From Nitrospirota bacterium (GTDB taxonomy: Bacteria; NPL-UPA2; JAADIA01): DNA of 32,982 nucleotides. The translations under genes were made by a program, and so were the position numbers. This document shows, in pieces, positions 13,488 to 21,939 of the stretch (position 1 is the first letter of the stretch; each line of letters opens with the position of its first letter). The stretch is from the NCBI GenBank assembly GCA_013151555.1, contig JAADIA010000014.1:1-32982 (forward strand), in the 5' to 3' direction. The notes beneath the pieces are model-generated. The model made no database searches and had not been told where the DNA came from. It saw only the letters and a list, made by a program, of their open reading frames with translations.

Positions 13488-15578
13488 TTAAAAAGTAACT
13501 CCAGGCGTAGGGATTTTCCAGGTTCCGGAACCTACCCCGGAGAAGTTGCCGGCATCGTAAGTTCCTCCGGCAGCCCCTTTAAAGTTAATATTTCCACCGG
13601 TGGAACCGGTTACCGCTCCAATCCATTTGCCTCCGGACCACTGTGCACCCGTTATCGTAACCGTGTCTCCACCCTTACTCATATTGAGACTCCAGTTGTT
13701 TCCGGTGGGTCCGGTGTGTGTTCCCTCTATCAATGATGCCCAGGCACCCGAGAAATGAGAGAGGAACTCGTTAGTGAAGAAGGTGGTATCCATGGTGCCT
13801 TCGATGCTGCCTCCGGCAGCAAATGCCCCTGCTCCTGTTAACAGCGAAGAATAAGTTTCGGAAACGGGAATGGAGACGAAGTTGTCCAGTCCGCCGATAT
13901 TATCGTAACCCAGGGCAGCAGCATCAAGGGTGGTTATTTCTACCCAGGTGCCCGCTCCGGCGGCCTGCCAGGTAGTGTCTTCATAAGTACCGAGGACATT
14001 TCCGGACATGGTACTGATAGCAATACCTGTTCCTACCGCTCTCATCCGATATCCTCTGAAGGTTCCGGAAAGTTTTCCGGCTGCCCAGTCGGTATCCGCG
14101 GTGCCCTTGATAGTTCCCAGCCAGCTTTCCTCTCCTCCGGCAGTAGAAGAACCTGCCGCCAGGGTCCAGGCAGAAATTAGAGGTGCATAGGAACCTTCAT
14201 ATTTTGCTCTCCATATACCCCAGCTTTGATTTTCTATTCCAATAGTTGCGCTTTCTATATTAAGAGCTTTGATAATACCCCCGTTATCAATTTCAAAGTT
14301 TCCGTTTCCGGCGCCGCTAAAGATTGAAGGCTCAGAGAGGGAGTTAGTTACCGTATCGGCCAGAGTAATGGGACCGACGGGACCAAGGGTAAGAATTCCT
14401 CCTCCGCTCATAGGTGAAGCGTGGGTTCCGGAAAGGTTCCCCGTTAAATATCCGGCTATGCCGTTTCCGTCAACATAAAGTCCGGCGAAAAAGCTATTCC
14501 AGGTTGCCGGAGGCCAATTCCCTGCCATCCATCCGTAGAAACTTCCTCCGTCATTTGAGGTTCCATTTATTGTGTGTAAGAGCCAGGTTGTTTCGCTTCC
14601 GGTGTAAACAGCGTTATTAAGAGTGAAGGGACCGGAATCTGCTCCGGCGGCGATAGAGCCGTTCAAGATACCGCTAAAGATGTCGCTAAAAAATCCTTCC
14701 AGATTGCTGCTGAAAAGAATGGGTGCACTGGTGATGCTGCCTCCGGGGCCGCTGCCTCCACTGGTGTTACTAAGAATGAACGGTCGGGAAAAAGGTTCCT
14801 TTGCGGCATTCGGAATTCGACGATTATCTCCCGGGCCTCCAATGGCCACCGTCTCTGCATAAGCCGTGGATTCTGCCGGAGTGTAACCGAATATGTCTTC
14901 CTTCTTTTTCTTCTTTTTCGGGGCTCGTTTTGCTAATATAGTTCTTTTTGTGGGCGAAGTCTCTGTCTCAAATCTCTTTCTTTCTACATCGAAATAGAAG
15001 CGGGGGGGGGCAGGTTTCTTATCCCAGGGTACTATTGCTGTTGTTCCTGCCGGTAAATTGATCGCCTCACCCGGAAAATTGGCTCCGGTAAGGGAAAGAT
15101 TTCCCTTCACCATCAGCATTCCGGTTGATTGTATCTGGTAAAATACAAATATATCCGAACCTTTAGTTTTACCCGAGGCATTAGGAGTATTAATTATAAA
15201 AGGAGATGAGGTTCGGGACCTTGTTACGATCATCCTTATTTTTCCCCGGGCCAGACTGATATCACCTTTTCTTCTCCTTCCCTTGTCGTCAAGGAGATAT
15301 TTTTCAATTTTTACTACCGAATTAGGGGCTAACCTCAGGATGCTCCCATCCTGAAAAGTTATCTCTGCCTTGGAGAGGCCTTTTGTCCTTAAAATATCAC
15401 CGGCAGAAATGTTTTCATCTACTACTGCCGGTGTGGCCGTTTCCGCACCTGCTTTAAACACATCCACTCTTCCTTCAATGTAGGTAAAATTACCTACTGT
15501 CCCGGCAGAGACAAAAGAAGTAGAGAAAAGCATGATCAAGAAAAACATTGTGGCTTTCCAGCTCTGTCTATTACGCAT
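13488..15578 (-). CDS. FecR-domain secreted repeat protein
   Basis: This 696-residue exported protein has a signal peptide (about 1-25) and a FecR domain (about 30-180) containing the diagnostic VVDENISAGDILRT, FQDGSILRLAPNS and the LARGKIRMIV strand. It continues with a Pro/Lys linker with six consecutive Lys (221-226), then about 450 residues of Gly/Ser/Thr/Trp-rich imperfect beta repeats built on 'W.G...GT' and 'AG..SG...G' units (for example SWLGTIKGTADTDWAAGKLSG). There is no C-terminal anchor. Proteins of this kind are surface or extracellular, with FecR often near an outer-membrane partner. It follows the TPR/barrel gene by 14 bases and starts at an ATG with AAGGAGG nine bases upstream. 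Function unknown; a displayed or shed surface protein is the best reading. Confidence 0.85.
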   Translation of the reverse strand: MRNRQSWKATMFFLIMLFSTSFVSAGTVGNFTYIEGRVDVFKAGAETATPAVVDENISAGDILRTKGLSKAEITFQDGSILRLAPNSVVKIEKYLLDDKGRRRKGDISLARGKIRMIVTRSRTSSPFIINTPNASGKTKGSDIFVFYQIQSTGMLMVKGNLSLTGANFPGEAINLPAGTTAIVPWDKKPAPPRFYFDVERKRFETETSPTKRTILAKRAPKKKKKKEDIFGYTPAESTAYAETVAIGGPGDNRRIPNAAKEPFSRPFILSNTSGGSGPGGSITSAPILFSSNLEGFFSDIFSGILNGSIAAGADSGPFTLNNAVYTGSETTWLLHTINGTSNDGGSFYGWMAGNWPPATWNSFFAGLYVDGNGIAGYLTGNLSGTHASPMSGGGILTLGPVGPITLADTVTNSLSEPSIFSGAGNGNFEIDNGGIIKALNIESATIGIENQSWGIWRAKYEGSYAPLISAWTLAAGSSTAGGEESWLGTIKGTADTDWAAGKLSGTFRGYRMRAVGTGIAISTMSGNVLGTYEDTTWQAAGAGTWVEITTLDAAALGYDNIGGLDNFVSIPVSETYSSLLTGAGAFAAGGSIEGTMDTTFFTNEFLSHFSGAWASLIEGTHTGPTGNNWSLNMSKGGDTVTITGAQWSGGKWIGAVTGSTGGNINFKGAAGGTYDAGNFSGVGSGTWKIPTPGVTF

Positions 15579-15592
15579 AATTTGTTCCCTCC

Positions 15593-17218
15593 TTAAAATT
15601 TATACTCAACACCTAAACTGTAGATATTTCTCTCATAATCATAGATAATGAGGTTGGAATCATCTCTTATATGAATATACTGAAGTTGTAATTCCAGATC
15701 CTTGCGTAGCTTGTAAGCAAGAAGAGTAGATATGGTATATATTTTATCTTTCCTTTTTTTATTAAAGATAGTATGAGTTTCTTGAAAGTCCTGAATAAAT
15801 GCTGAAGAGGAAACATTCAATCTGAATTTCTCTTTAAAAGGAACAAGCAGGCTTATCGTGCCTTTGTTTCCTATGTATCGCCAATTATTTCCATCCGTAT
15901 CCTCTTTGTTCAACTCATAACGCAGGCCGAAAAATCCTTTATTCCGGTTGAAAAAGCGGAACCATCCTCCTCCTACTACAAAATTGTCTGAATCCCGGTT
16001 TTCGTCCGCATTGAGAGGCGTTCTTAAAAAATCTTTTCTCTGAAATTTAAAAAAGACCTGGCCCATCTGAGTCATTCCTATCATAAAGTTATAAAGAGGA
16101 GTTATCCCGGCTGTACTCAAATAGTCCCGATCATCCACAAGAGTACGATTGTAAGTTAAAGGAAAACTCATCATGTTCTTACCCAGATAGTAAGTAGGTG
16201 CCATCGTAAAGTTGTTACTGAAGACATTATATTTCCCCAGGTCATGCTGGTGGGATCGATAAAGAGAATATTGAAGCTTAATTCCATAACGGTCGCTATA
16301 CCTTTTTCCATATTCCCCTTTGAAAGTCAGAACTTCCCGGAAATCATTCTCATCTGTTATGTTTGCAGCCACTGTTGCATCGCTTGGTTTTAAAAGAACA
16401 TTATCATCATATTGATAAGCAAGTCCTAAAGAAAACTTAAAAGGTTTGGCTTCTTCCTCTTCTCTGGCCATCATTTCTATGTATTGATCGGCAAAAGCGG
16501 CGATATCCGAGTTGGGATCAGTAATAACTACCTCCTGGAAAACCTGTTTAGCCGGGGAGAATTCTTTCTTCTTTAAATAGGCAAGACCTATCTGGTAATC
16601 TGCGGTCTGGGTAAGAGTTTTATCCAGTTCCTTAGCGGTGTTGAAAGCTTTAATAGCCTCGGGGTTCTTTCCTTCTTTAAGGAAAATAAGACCTTTTAAA
16701 AAAACTGTCTGGGCTGGCCTTATACCTTTTTCCTCAGCCAATTTCACATTTTTTTCTGCTTTTTTTAATTCATTGAGCTGGTAATAAAGTTCTGCTAATT
16801 CTAAAACTGCCCCGGGTATTTCAGGAGTTAAAGTAACTGCAGCTTCCAGATTAGGTTGAGCTTTCCGGTAGTTCTGAAGTTTTTTGTAGGTGATGCCTAA
16901 ATAATAAGCAGCCATAGAAGAATCCGGTTCCATTTTTCTTGCTTTCTTTAAGACTTTTAAGGCCTCTTCGTAACTTTCTGCTCTATAATAAGTTATTCCT
17001 TGCTCCAGAAGGGTTTGCTGCGCTATCACGGGAGAAGAAAAAGCAACGCCTATAAGTAGGGAAAACATAAGCATTATCCTTGTTACTGACAGTGTTTGCT
17101 TCTTTAAAGCCTCTGAAACCAAGTTTTTCATCTTTAATTCCCTGAATCCTCTGTTCTTTATCTTTAATTCACTGCAATTTTCGTGCCAGGAAAAGAAGAA
17201 AGTTCGCTTTCTCATCAC
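15593..17218 (-). CDS. TPR plus outer-membrane beta-barrel protein
   Basis: This 541-residue protein has the following order: an N-terminal segment, signal peptide (ending SSPVIAQQ, about residue 67), five or so TPR units (about 68-250, e.g. GITYYRAESYEEALKVLKKA), an acidic linker (MMAREEEEA) and a C-terminal domain of about 270 residues with alternating aromatic strands that ends SLGVEYKF, a terminal Phe typical of outer-membrane barrels. The TPR-then-barrel order recalls Slam exporters. The strongest ribosome site (AAGGAGGT) precedes the ATG pair at 17218/17215, which gives a 29-residue extension before the conventional signal peptide; an ATG at 17131 with AGGGA would start directly at it. 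It is first in the operon, so its product may be the export gate for the FecR protein behind it. Confidence 0.82.
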   Translation of the reverse strand: MMRKRTFFFSWHENCSELKIKNRGFRELKMKNLVSEALKKQTLSVTRIMLMFSLLIGVAFSSPVIAQQTLLEQGITYYRAESYEEALKVLKKARKMEPDSSMAAYYLGITYKKLQNYRKAQPNLEAAVTLTPEIPGAVLELAELYYQLNELKKAEKNVKLAEEKGIRPAQTVFLKGLIFLKEGKNPEAIKAFNTAKELDKTLTQTADYQIGLAYLKKKEFSPAKQVFQEVVITDPNSDIAAFADQYIEMMAREEEEAKPFKFSLGLAYQYDDNVLLKPSDATVAANITDENDFREVLTFKGEYGKRYSDRYGIKLQYSLYRSHQHDLGKYNVFSNNFTMAPTYYLGKNMMSFPLTYNRTLVDDRDYLSTAGITPLYNFMIGMTQMGQVFFKFQRKDFLRTPLNADENRDSDNFVVGGGWFRFFNRNKGFFGLRYELNKEDTDGNNWRYIGNKGTISLLVPFKEKFRLNVSSSAFIQDFQETHTIFNKKRKDKIYTISTLLAYKLRKDLELQLQYIHIRDDSNLIIYDYERNIYSLGVEYKF

Positions 17219-17427
17219 AACCTCCTTGTTTTTACAGAGTTACCCAATATTTTTTTACTGGCTTACATCCTTTCTTTTTTTAGAAATGTTTAATTTAATG
17301 TACAATGCGATAATAATGTTTAAAAATTTGAACATTTGAAGCATTTAAGTGCATTCTTACCTGAATTCTAAAATTACCAGACTAAACGTTTGAAACTATT
17401 TTTGAGACTATTAAGAACTACGAATAA

Positions 17428-17456
17428 AAGTTAGCACGCGCGGAAAAATCTGTCAA
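17428..17456 (-). promoter_or_regulatory. Candidate promoter of the envelope operon
   Basis: Minus strand TTGACA (17456-17451), 17 bases, TAACTT (17433-17428). The -35 is perfect and the -10 poor. It would give a leader of about 200 bases, AU-rich, before the ATG at 17218; a poor -10 suggests an activator or weak expression. Confidence 0.5.
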
Positions 17457-17521
17457 GGATTTTCTGCTCCCAAGACTTTGATACTGTAGAATTTATAAAC
17501 TTTTTTCAAAAGGAAATCATC

Positions 17522-17550
17522 TTGACGGGATAACTTTCAGGTGTTATTAT
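17522..17550 (+). promoter_or_regulatory. Candidate sigma-70 promoter upstream of the deacetylase operon
   Basis: TTGACG (17522-17527), 17 bases, TATTAT (17545-17550). A start near 17557 would leave a long leader of about 235 bases before the GTG at 17795, including the hairpin at 17580-17608. The rest of this 576-base gene-free stretch (17219-17794) shows no reading frame I can support. Confidence 0.6.
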
Positions 17551-17573
17551 TAAAGTTACTGAAAAGAAGAAAT

Positions 17574-17608
17574 AAAAACGGGAAGAAAATCCTCTGATTT
17601 TTTCTCCC
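17574..17608 (-). terminator. Hairpin with T run on the minus strand
   Basis: Arms 17580-17591 and 17596-17608 pair with one mismatch, one bulge and a 4-base loop. On the minus strand the stem is followed by G and five T, as in an intrinsic terminator, but no minus-strand gene precedes it. On the plus strand it would sit in the leader of the deacetylase gene. Confidence 0.4.
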
Positions 17609-17794
17609 CTTATTATTCTTAATCCTATCTGCAGAGTTTGTTCAATCGATATTTTATTTGGGTATCCTGTCAGAATAGTTTTCAAAGATTACGTTAAAGC
17701 TTAAAGGGTTGTCATAAGGATCCTCACATCTTTTTGATTCCGTGCTTTTGTTGTTAATACCAAGCATGGACTAAGGCTAAAAGGATTTCTGCAA

Positions 17795-18730
17795 GTGACT
17801 ATCGGTTTGGTCTATCATCCTGATTATCTGAAGCATGATTTGAAAATTCATCCGGAAAATGCCGGCCGTTTAAGAGAGATCATCAAAATTCTTGAGAAAA
17901 AGAGACTGATGGAGAAATTAAGGAGCATTTCTCCTCGAAGAGCAACTGTAGAAGAGTTGGAATATGTTCACCGAAGTGCTTACATCCACAAAGTTGCTTC
18001 TCTCTGTCGAGAAGGGAAAAGGCGGCTGGATGCCGACACTTATATTTCCCCCTTTTCTTTTCAGGTAGCTCTTCTGGCTGTGGGAGGACTCCTGAGCGCT
18101 GCCGACGCAGTTATCCAGGGAAAAGTAAAGAGTGCCTTAGCCTTGATTCGTCCTCCCGGCCATCATGCCGGTCCAGGTAAAGGGATGGGGTTTTGCCTTT
18201 TTAATAATGTAGCTGTTGCTGCTCGTTATGTTCAGGAAAGGTATCACCTTAAAAGAGTTCTTATCATTGATTGGGATGTCCACCATGGGAATGGCACCCA
18301 GGATATTTTTTACGATGACCCTTCCGTCTTTTACGTTTCTTTTCACCAGGCTTCTCTTTTTCCGGGAACAGGATTGGTTGAGGAGAGGGGAAGAGGGCAA
18401 GGGAAAGGTTACAATATGAATTTTCCTTTTCCTTCCGGGAGCACGGGTAAGGATTATCTGGATATCTTTTCCCGGGTTCTTATTCCCCGGGTGCGGGAAT
18501 TTGTTCCTGAGATAATCTTTATCTCCGCTGGATTCGATGGGCATAAGGATGACCCGTTAGGGGGAATGAACCTGACCGAAGAGGATTTCGGAAAATTTAC
18601 CGACTTAATCAGAGATATGGCTGAAGATGTCTGTGAGGGAAAAATTATATCTGCTTTAGAGGGGGGATATAACCTCCGGGTTCTTCCCCTTTGTATTCTG
18701 GCCCATCTCCAATCTTTAAGGGGAGAATGA
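17795..18730 (+). CDS. Histone deacetylase-family (AcuC/class II-like) hydrolase
   Basis: This 311-residue enzyme of the arginase/deacetylase fold has the full set of family motifs: IRPPGHHA (His123, His124), IIDWDVHHGNGTQD (zinc ligands Asp161 and His163), FISAGFDGHKDDPLGG (zinc ligand Asp248) and LEGGYN (Tyr292, transition-state position). Bacterial members remove acetyl groups from lysines, polyamines or other acylated amines; the substrate cannot be told here. The GTG start at 17795 is supported by AAAAGG about ten bases upstream and by the family's N-terminus (TIGLVYHPDY). Its stop overlaps the ATG of the M48 gene as ATGA, so the two are co-translated. Confidence 0.95.
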   Translation: MTIGLVYHPDYLKHDLKIHPENAGRLREIIKILEKKRLMEKLRSISPRRATVEELEYVHRSAYIHKVASLCREGKRRLDADTYISPFSFQVALLAVGGLLSAADAVIQGKVKSALALIRPPGHHAGPGKGMGFCLFNNVAVAARYVQERYHLKRVLIIDWDVHHGNGTQDIFYDDPSVFYVSFHQASLFPGTGLVEERGRGQGKGYNMNFPFPSGSTGKDYLDIFSRVLIPRVREFVPEIIFISAGFDGHKDDPLGGMNLTEEDFGKFTDLIRDMAEDVCEGKIISALEGGYNLRVLPLCILAHLQSLRGE

Positions 18731-19503
18731 AATTGACAAAGCTCTTTAAAATTGCCTTTCCTATCTTTCTCTTATTCCTGACCGGCTGCGCTACTACCTA
18801 TAACCCGGCCACCGGTAAAGAAGAGACAAGCATGTACTCTCGCGAGAAAGAGATTGCCATTGGTCAGGCCATGGCTAAGAAATTGGAGAAAAAATATAAG
18901 ATAAGTAAAGAGAAAGCTCAGTATGTGGAATGGATTGGGAGAAGGGTGGCTTTTGCTTCCGACCGAATAGCCCTCCCTTATAGCTTCAAGATTCTGGACC
19001 GGAAAGACCTTAACGCTCTGGCTCTTCCCGGGGGACCGGTATATGTTACCAAGGCTTTGGTAGACAAAGTGAACGAGGATGAGTTAGCGGTGGTCCTCGG
19101 TCATGAGATTGCCCATATTACTGCCCGCCACGGAGTAAAGAGACTCCAGGCCTATAAGCTCTATACTCTCCTTACCGTTGCGCTTATGGCTAAAAAGGGA
19201 ACCCGGGAGGCGGCAAAATTTACTGCCCAGGCCATTAATATTCTCTCCCTGGCGTACAGTCAGGAAGATGAACTTCTGGCGGACCGTTTGGGAACAGGTT
19301 ATGCCTACAAAGCCGGATTCGATCCGCGGGCAGCCTTAACTCTTCTGAAAAAGTTACAGGAAGAGGAAAAAAAGAGGGGGAGCAGACGCGGCTGGCTTTC
19401 CACTCACCCCCTTAGTTCGGAAAGAATCGCGGCTCTGAAAGAATATCTGAAGACGTTGCCTCTAAAAACGAACACCCTTTCTCCCGACTCCTCTGATAAA
19501 TGA
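18727..19503 (+). CDS. M48-family zinc metalloprotease lipoprotein
   Basis: This 258-residue lipoprotein has signal peptide MKLTKLFKIAFPIFLLF with lipobox LTGC (Cys21). The M48 catalytic domain contains VVLGHEIAHITARHG (His126, Glu127, His130) and the third ligand in EDELLADRLG (Glu182). The end 'LSTHPLSSERIAALKEYL' is typical of the M48C type (BepA/LoiP-like). Such proteases sit in the periplasm on the outer membrane and clear misfolded barrel proteins. The ATG at 18727 overlaps the deacetylase stop (ATGA) and has AGGGGA upstream; an ATG at 18691 lies inside the deacetylase gene and would put 12 residues before the lipoprotein signal, so I reject it. Confidence 0.93.
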   Translation: MKLTKLFKIAFPIFLLFLTGCATTYNPATGKEETSMYSREKEIAIGQAMAKKLEKKYKISKEKAQYVEWIGRRVAFASDRIALPYSFKILDRKDLNALALPGGPVYVTKALVDKVNEDELAVVLGHEIAHITARHGVKRLQAYKLYTLLTVALMAKKGTREAAKFTAQAINILSLAYSQEDELLADRLGTGYAYKAGFDPRAALTLLKKLQEEEKKRGSRRGWLSTHPLSSERIAALKEYLKTLPLKTNTLSPDSSDK

Positions 19504-19554
19504 AAAGTAGTTATCTCTTTTAAGAATCCTTCTCAACTCTAAAGGAAAAAGTCG

Positions 19555-21537
19555 ATGCCGGAGAGTGACCCGAAGCTATCCCGGGAGATTTCCTCATCCT
19601 CAACTGTGGATAAGTTCTTAAAATATATCCTTTTCCTCAGTCTGTTTGCCTTATTAGTAGGCCTTTCCGTTTACAAAGTAAGCGATCCGGATGTGGGACT
19701 GCATCTCAAGACGGGAGAACTGATCCTGAAGACCGGGCAGATACCTAAACAGGATGTCTTCTCTTATACCGTATCCGGCCGTTCCTGGATTGATCATGAA
19801 TGGTTGTTTCAGGTGGTTTTGTACCTTATCTATAAATTGATGGGGGTAAACGGTCTAATCATCTTTAAAGTAGCAACTTTAAGCGCTGCTTTCCTGATCC
19901 TGCTTAAGATAGGAGGGCGGAAAGTTAACTATGCCATAGTTGGTTTCCTTTTCCTCTTAACCGTTTTAGTCTCAAGCGAGAGATTCGCTGAGCGGCCCGA
20001 GATAATCACTCTCTTATTTGTATCTATCTATCTATTCATTTTGCATAGTTACAGACAGACAGGCAAAAAGTTTATTTTCTTCCTTCCTCTTCTCCAACTC
20101 CTCTGGGTGAATATACATGGGTATTTCATCGTGGGGATAGTGCTGATATTCAGTTATCTTCTGGGGGGATTAATGAGCGAAAGCAGTTGTCTTTCAAAAC
20201 GCAAGCAAAGTCTTCAACTATTGGCAGTGGGTTTAATCAGTATTCTTGTTTCTTTCCTGAACCCCAATACCTATAGAGGAGCATTGTTTCCTTTCCTAAC
20301 CCTGGCGCGGATAGAAAGCGGTTCAAAAATATTCATGAGCAATATCAGCGAACTTCGCCCCCCTTTTCCTTCGCATAATTATCCTCTTTCCCATTCTTTG
20401 TATTATGCCAGGATATTAATAATCTTATCGGCAGCCTCATTTTTCCTTAACTTGAAGAAGACGAATATCGGGAATCTTCTTGTTTATAGTATTTTTCTCT
20501 TTCTTTTTCTCTCTGCTGGGAGAAATATAGCCCTCTTTGCCTTTGTGGCTCTGCCGCTAACTCTTCTTAACCTAAAGAATATCTCCCCGAAGATACGGGA
20601 TGCGGTTAAAAGAATCGGGAGGGAGAAGCACAGACGGCTATTGGGCAGGATAGGGGCCGTTTTGCTTATTCTTGTAGTAACTCGATACCTGGTTCAGATA
20701 ATTTCCAATGATTACTATCTGAGAGAAGGAAGTTTAAGAGAGTTCGGCTTGGGGTTTTCAGAATTAGCATATCCTCGCAAAGCCGTTGATTTCATTGAGA
20801 AAGAAAATATCCCCGGTCCCATGTTCAATAATTTTGATATTGGGAATTACCTCATCTGGAGGCTTGCTCCGGAAAGAAAGGTCTTCATCGATGGACGAAC
20901 GGAGCTATATGGCGAAGGATTTTATAATTATTATCAGCGCTTAATGAGGGGGGAATTACCTTATGCCGAAGTAGTGAAAAGGTACAACATCAATTTTTTC
21001 TTATTGAGCCATGCCTCCTTGGATACCGGGAAGTTGATTGTAAAGCTATATGGGGATAGCTCCTGGAAAATGGTCTATTATGATGAAAACTCGGTAATAT
21101 TTGTAAAAGATGTGCCGGCTAACAGAGAGCTTATCCGGAAACATAAATTTACTATTCAGAGAAAAGAATTCCCCTCTCCCTACAGCCACTTCGATAAGGG
21201 GGATTTCCTGGGAACAATTGGATTTTATGACGAGGCAGAATATGAATTCAAGGAAGCTCTGAAAATTTATCCTCCCTTCAGCCAGGCCCATAATAACCTG
21301 GGAATGATTTATCTTATCAAGGGACGGTATAAAGAGGCTGCGGAGGAGTTCAAGGAAGCAATAAAGGTTAATCCCTTGTTTGCCCAAGCCTATTATAATC
21401 TGGGAATGGTTTATGAACGTAGAGGAGATATGAGAAAAGCAAGGGAAGAATGGAAAAGAACTCTGGCTATCGATCCTACCCACAAAGGTGCCAGGAAAAA
21501 ATTGAAAGGAGCCGTAAAGGGTGACCCCGGGATTTGA
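19555..21537 (+). CDS. Multi-membrane protein with C-terminal TPRs (GT-C-like)
   Basis: This 660-residue protein has about ten membrane helices in residues 22-390. Right after the first helix comes a luminal motif DPDVGLHLKTGELIL ... QDVFSYT ... WIDHEWLFQV. The 'DxDxxxHL..G......P..D.FSYT....W..HEWL' arrangement recurs in uncultured-bacterium membrane proteins that resemble GT-C glycosyltransferases, with the acidic pair after helix 1. A soluble extracytoplasmic region follows (about 400-545, NFDIGNYLIWRL, VFIDGRTELYG), then two or three TPRs (about 575-650). It may transfer sugars from a lipid-linked donor to an exported acceptor; this is inference from architecture. The ATG at 19555 has AAAGGA nine bases upstream. 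It lies 51 bases after the M48 gene. Confidence 0.7.
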   Translation: MPESDPKLSREISSSSTVDKFLKYILFLSLFALLVGLSVYKVSDPDVGLHLKTGELILKTGQIPKQDVFSYTVSGRSWIDHEWLFQVVLYLIYKLMGVNGLIIFKVATLSAAFLILLKIGGRKVNYAIVGFLFLLTVLVSSERFAERPEIITLLFVSIYLFILHSYRQTGKKFIFFLPLLQLLWVNIHGYFIVGIVLIFSYLLGGLMSESSCLSKRKQSLQLLAVGLISILVSFLNPNTYRGALFPFLTLARIESGSKIFMSNISELRPPFPSHNYPLSHSLYYARILIILSAASFFLNLKKTNIGNLLVYSIFLFLFLSAGRNIALFAFVALPLTLLNLKNISPKIRDAVKRIGREKHRRLLGRIGAVLLILVVTRYLVQIISNDYYLREGSLREFGLGFSELAYPRKAVDFIEKENIPGPMFNNFDIGNYLIWRLAPERKVFIDGRTELYGEGFYNYYQRLMRGELPYAEVVKRYNINFFLLSHASLDTGKLIVKLYGDSSWKMVYYDENSVIFVKDVPANRELIRKHKFTIQRKEFPSPYSHFDKGDFLGTIGFYDEAEYEFKEALKIYPPFSQAHNNLGMIYLIKGRYKEAAEEFKEAIKVNPLFAQAYYNLGMVYERRGDMRKAREEWKRTLAIDPTHKGARKKLKGAVKGDPGI

Positions 21538-21582
21538 GCATTAACTCACAAGAGGGTCTTTGTTTCCATGAGCTATAAAAAA

Positions 21583-21611
21583 TTGACAGGTGGATGCTGT
21601 CTTGATAGAAT
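21583..21611 (+). promoter_or_regulatory. Sigma-70 promoter of the zinc-ribbon/methyltransferase operon
   Basis: TTGACA (21583-21588), 17 bases, TAGAAT (21606-21611). The start near 21618 gives a leader of about 117 bases before the ATG at 21735. Confidence 0.85.
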
Positions 21612-21734
21612 AAACAGCAACAGGGTTGACCCGGTTGGCAAGCTGTAACTGTTTAATTGTTAAGAGAATGCTCAACTCTAAGCATTTCGTGAACTCGAAT
21701 TGCGAGCGAAGCGAATTAATTTAAGGAATAGAAA
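21612..21734 (+). other. Structured 5' leader
   Basis: The leader contains nested complementary blocks: AAACAG (21612-21617) against CTGTTT (near 21648-21653), with GGGT-TG-ACCC between them, then AATGCT/AGCATT around an 8-base loop (about 21667-21686) and an imperfect palindrome AATTGCG...AATT near 21698-21717. I do not recognise a known riboswitch class. Confidence 0.4.
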
Positions 21735-21902
21735 ATGGTTGAAGAAGTGAGATGTCCTTATTGTGGGAAGAAGAGTTATACTTCTTCGCCTCGTTTTATT
21801 AATAAATGCTCCTATTGTGGAAAACCTATTGTTAAATTTCCGGGCAAGAAAACCCCCGGGGGAAACCGTCGGGATGATAGAGGAAGTCGAGAGGGAAAAT
21901 GA
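21735..21902 (+). CDS. 55-residue zinc-ribbon protein
   Basis: This short gene begins at the ATG at 21735 with AAGGA seven bases upstream. It encodes two CxxC knuckles, RCPYCGKK (Cys at 7 and 10) and KCSYCGKP (Cys at 26 and 29), separated by 15 residues: a compact treble-clef or rubredoxin-like zinc ribbon. The tail is basic (KKTPGGNRRDDRGSREGK). It is directly behind a good promoter and just ahead of the methyltransferase, so the two are probably co-expressed. A nucleic-acid or protein-binding accessory role for the methyltransferase is possible but unproven. Confidence 0.75.
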   Translation: MVEEVRCPYCGKKSYTSSPRFINKCSYCGKPIVKFPGKKTPGGNRRDDRGSREGK

Positions 21903-21939
21903 AGGGAAGAAAAGGTTTGGGGGCTTGGGGGGAGTAAGA

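Noticed and set aside
14008-14862. Several plus-strand frames opposite the FecR-repeat gene
   Set aside because: They arise from the biased codon use of the Gly/Ser/Thr repeats and have no starts with ribosome sites.
17219-17450. Sigma-54 (-24/-12) promoter for the envelope operon
   Set aside because: A TGCACTTAAATGC stretch on the minus strand resembles the element loosely but lacks the GG at -24 and the correct spacing.
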